From the NCBI GenBank assembly GCA_021816545.1, contig JAKAXP010000025.1:1-15183 (forward strand): 15,183 nucleotides of DNA, in the 5' to 3' direction. The first letter of the stretch is position 1, and each line of letters begins with the position of its first letter. The translations under genes and the position numbers were made by a program. Below the pieces are notes generated by a model. It was not told where the DNA came from and did not search any database. It saw nothing but the letters and a program-made list of their open reading frames with translations. Positions 14,157 to 15,183 of the stretch are shown here, piece by piece. The DNA comes from Bacteroidota bacterium (GTDB taxonomy: Bacteria; Bacteroidota; Bacteroidia; Bacteroidales; VadinHA17).

Positions 14157-14983
14157 GATTTGGCGATCAGTTCAAGCATTTGAATCATTTTCTCCTCCAG
14201 GTTCTGCAGGGCGAGGGGTATGTTCCAGTTCTTCAGGTTGCGGGGTTCCACCCTGTTGGAGACTGCCCTGACCGAAATCCACGGTATGCCTGACATGGCG
14301 CAGGTGTATGCCAGCCAGGCGCCCTCCATCGTCTCTATCTCAGGATCCCACGCTTTTATGATCCGGTCAATGACAGCCTGCGAGCCTGATGCCATATTGA
14401 CAGTTGCACCCCTTACCGCCGGTATGAGACCGGAAGCAATTTCGAAGAATTTCCCGGTGCAGGGGATGCGCCCGGCGTTAAAGGGGGGAGTGTTGGCATC
14501 GGCAAGGCCGGCACCGAAAAGGGGGATGAAATGACCGTTGTCATCTACACCCATGTCGGCAAAACAGTCGGACGAAGTTGCCACAACTGTTCCGGGGATG
14601 ATTGAATCAACATAGCTGCCTGCAATACCGGCCCCGATCACAACAGAAGGCAACGAAACGGGGTGCTGCTTCCCGGCACCGGAGTATAAGGTATGTCCTC
14701 CATCGGAGTATACGGTATGTCCTTCATTGGAGTATTCGGCACGTCCGGCATCGGAGTATATTGTATGCCCGGCAGAATCTTTTCCGGAGGCCTGGCTGCG
14801 GGGCAACCAAGCCAGTGAAAATCTCTTCTGCAGCGCCCATGACATGGCGGCCCCACCAACACCGGTGACGATGACCTCACAGCGGCAGCCTGCAGACAGT
14901 GCCGCCCTCCTTACCGCCTCCTCCTCAGAGGGGTGGGCAACTGCTATCAGGATATCTCCAGGACCATTATTCATAACCTTCAT
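14153..14983 (-). CDS. mqnB: Futalosine hydrolase MqnB with inserted octapeptide repeats
   Basis: A 276-residue nucleoside-phosphorylase-fold enzyme that removes the purine base from futalosine, the step before MqnC and MqnD in menaquinone synthesis. Seen: the first strand ILIAVAHPSEEEAV (11-24), GVGGAAMSWAL (41-51), GAGIAGSY (117-124), VNMASGSQAV (195-204), ETMEGAW (217-223) with the acidic residue that binds the nucleoside, and VRAVSNRVEPRN (238-249). The family is usually about 220-230 residues; the excess comes from residues 72-103, four octapeptides of type GHTxYSDG placed between the helix after GVGG and the strand leading to GIAG. The frame stays open and every family motif is intact, so the enzyme is probably active. 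Start is ATG 14983, with ATG 14974 possible; TATATTTA at 15003-14996 is a weak -7 box. It overlaps mqnD by 4 nt. Confidence 0.88.
   Translation of the reverse strand: MKVMNNGPGDILIAVAHPSEEEAVRRAALSAGCRCEVIVTGVGGAAMSWALQKRFSLAWLPRSQASGKDSAGHTIYSDAGRAEYSNEGHTVYSDGGHTLYSGAGKQHPVSLPSVVIGAGIAGSYVDSIIPGTVVATSSDCFADMGVDDNGHFIPLFGAGLADANTPPFNAGRIPCTGKFFEIASGLIPAVRGATVNMASGSQAVIDRIIKAWDPEIETMEGAWLAYTCAMSGIPWISVRAVSNRVEPRNLKNWNIPLALQNLEEKMIQMLELIAKS
14681..14776. repeat. Four-copy 24-bp in-frame minisatellite within mqnB
   Basis: GGAGTAT recurs at 14681, 14705, 14729 and 14753, an exact 24-bp period over 96 bp. The first two copies differ at three bases; the other two have diverged further. Since 24 is a multiple of three, changes in copy number would keep the mqnB frame. 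On the minus strand it encodes GHTIYSDA, GRAEYSNE, GHTVYSDG and GHTLYSGA. Confidence 0.9.
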
Positions 14984-15056
14984 TAGTTGAAGTGATAAAT
15001 ATATTATTTTTGAACAAATTAGTCCCTTTTCCGGTCAACCAATTAATTTAGCGGAT

Positions 15057-15183
15057 ATGATCTACCTGACGAGAAGAGAACGGTTCAGCGCCGCACACAG
15101 AATGTTTCGCCCGGAGCTCACCGACGAGGAGAACATGATGATCTACGGCAAGTGTTCCAATCCCCTGTGGCACGGAGATCGGA
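15057..15183 (+). CDS. queD: 6-pyruvoyl-tetrahydropterin synthase/QueD family, 5' part only
   Basis: The first 40 credible residues of a PTPS/QueD-family protein, cut by the window edge. In bacteria most members are 6-carboxytetrahydropterin synthase, which makes the queuosine precursor from dihydroneopterin triphosphate. Seen: FSAAHRM (10-16) with zinc ligand H14, YGKCSNP (30-36) with the catalytic cysteine C33, and WHG (38-40) with ligand H39. The family continues HGHNY, whereas here the reading is HGDR, because the last eight bases look like sequencing adapter and not genome. The ATG at 15057 gives the standard family N-terminus. The gene diverges from mqnB across 73 bp of AT-rich DNA. Confidence 0.82.
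   Translation, partial: MIYLTRRERFSAAHRMFRPELTDEENMMIYGKCSNPLWHGDR
15176..15183. other. Probable residual Illumina adapter at the sequence end
   Basis: The terminal eight bases AGATCGGA equal the first eight bases of the common Illumina adapter (AGATCGGAAGAGC). They begin exactly where the QueD-type protein departs from its conserved HGHNY motif, inside the codon after H39. Confidence 0.7.

Noticed and set aside
14681..14776. CRISPR-like array
   Set aside because: The 24-bp copies are directly contiguous with no spacers and lie in frame within mqnB.
15171..15183. Loss of a zinc-binding histidine in the QueD-type protein
   Set aside because: The change coincides with a probable adapter remnant, so it is likely technical.

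Overview
The window looks like chromosomal DNA from a Bacteroidota bacterium, probably an anaerobic or oxygen-tolerant member of the Bacteroidales or a relative. The grounds are a PorP/SprF protein and a gliding-motility-type C-terminal domain (type IX secretion), a Bacteroidota-style septum-formation initiator, an aldehyde:ferredoxin oxidoreductase, the futalosine route to menaquinone, and several promoters of the Bacteroidota form (TTTG, about 19 nt, TAnnTTTG) instead of sigma-70 boxes. I see no rRNA, tRNA, insertion sequence, prophage or CRISPR array.

Layout. (1) 1-1907, minus: an aldehyde:ferredoxin oxidoreductase lacking only its C-terminal end at the window edge. (2) 2175-2827, plus: a ThiS/MoaD-like sulfur carrier overlapping a FtsB/DivIC-type division protein, divergent from (1). 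(3) 6564-2831, minus: ECF sigma factor, membrane-anchored PKD protein with a type IX C-terminal domain, PorP/SprF, then an OmpH/Skp-like lipoprotein. (4) 6750-11060, plus: a 1074-residue fused iron-sulfur flavoprotein and a monofunctional proline dehydrogenase. (5) 12437-11156, minus: a nitroreductase and a secreted carboxypeptidase-regulatory-domain protein. (6) 13263-12670, minus: iron-type superoxide dismutase. (7) 14983-13326, minus: mqnB and mqnD of the futalosine pathway. (8) 15057 to the end, plus: the start of a 6-pyruvoyl-tetrahydropterin synthase/QueD-type gene.

The gene groups suggest three themes. The first is an envelope module in which a sigma factor sits 7 bp upstream of a protein built like an anti-sigma factor but ending in a type IX C-terminal domain, followed by its probable PorP partner. 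The second is amino- or imino-acid oxidation, where proline dehydrogenase stands beside a protein that joins, in one chain, modules normally found as separate subunits of proline, hydroxyproline, opine and HCN-forming dehydrogenases. The third is anaerobic redox metabolism (tungsten or molybdenum enzyme, menaquinone).

The most unusual details are the sigma/C-terminal-domain/PorP cluster, the fused flavoprotein, four exact-period octapeptide repeats inside MqnB, heptanucleotide arrays in two intergenic regions, a probably leaderless promoter on the ThiS-like gene, and a likely residue of Illumina adapter at the right end. Functions are inferred from sequence reading alone; no database search was run.
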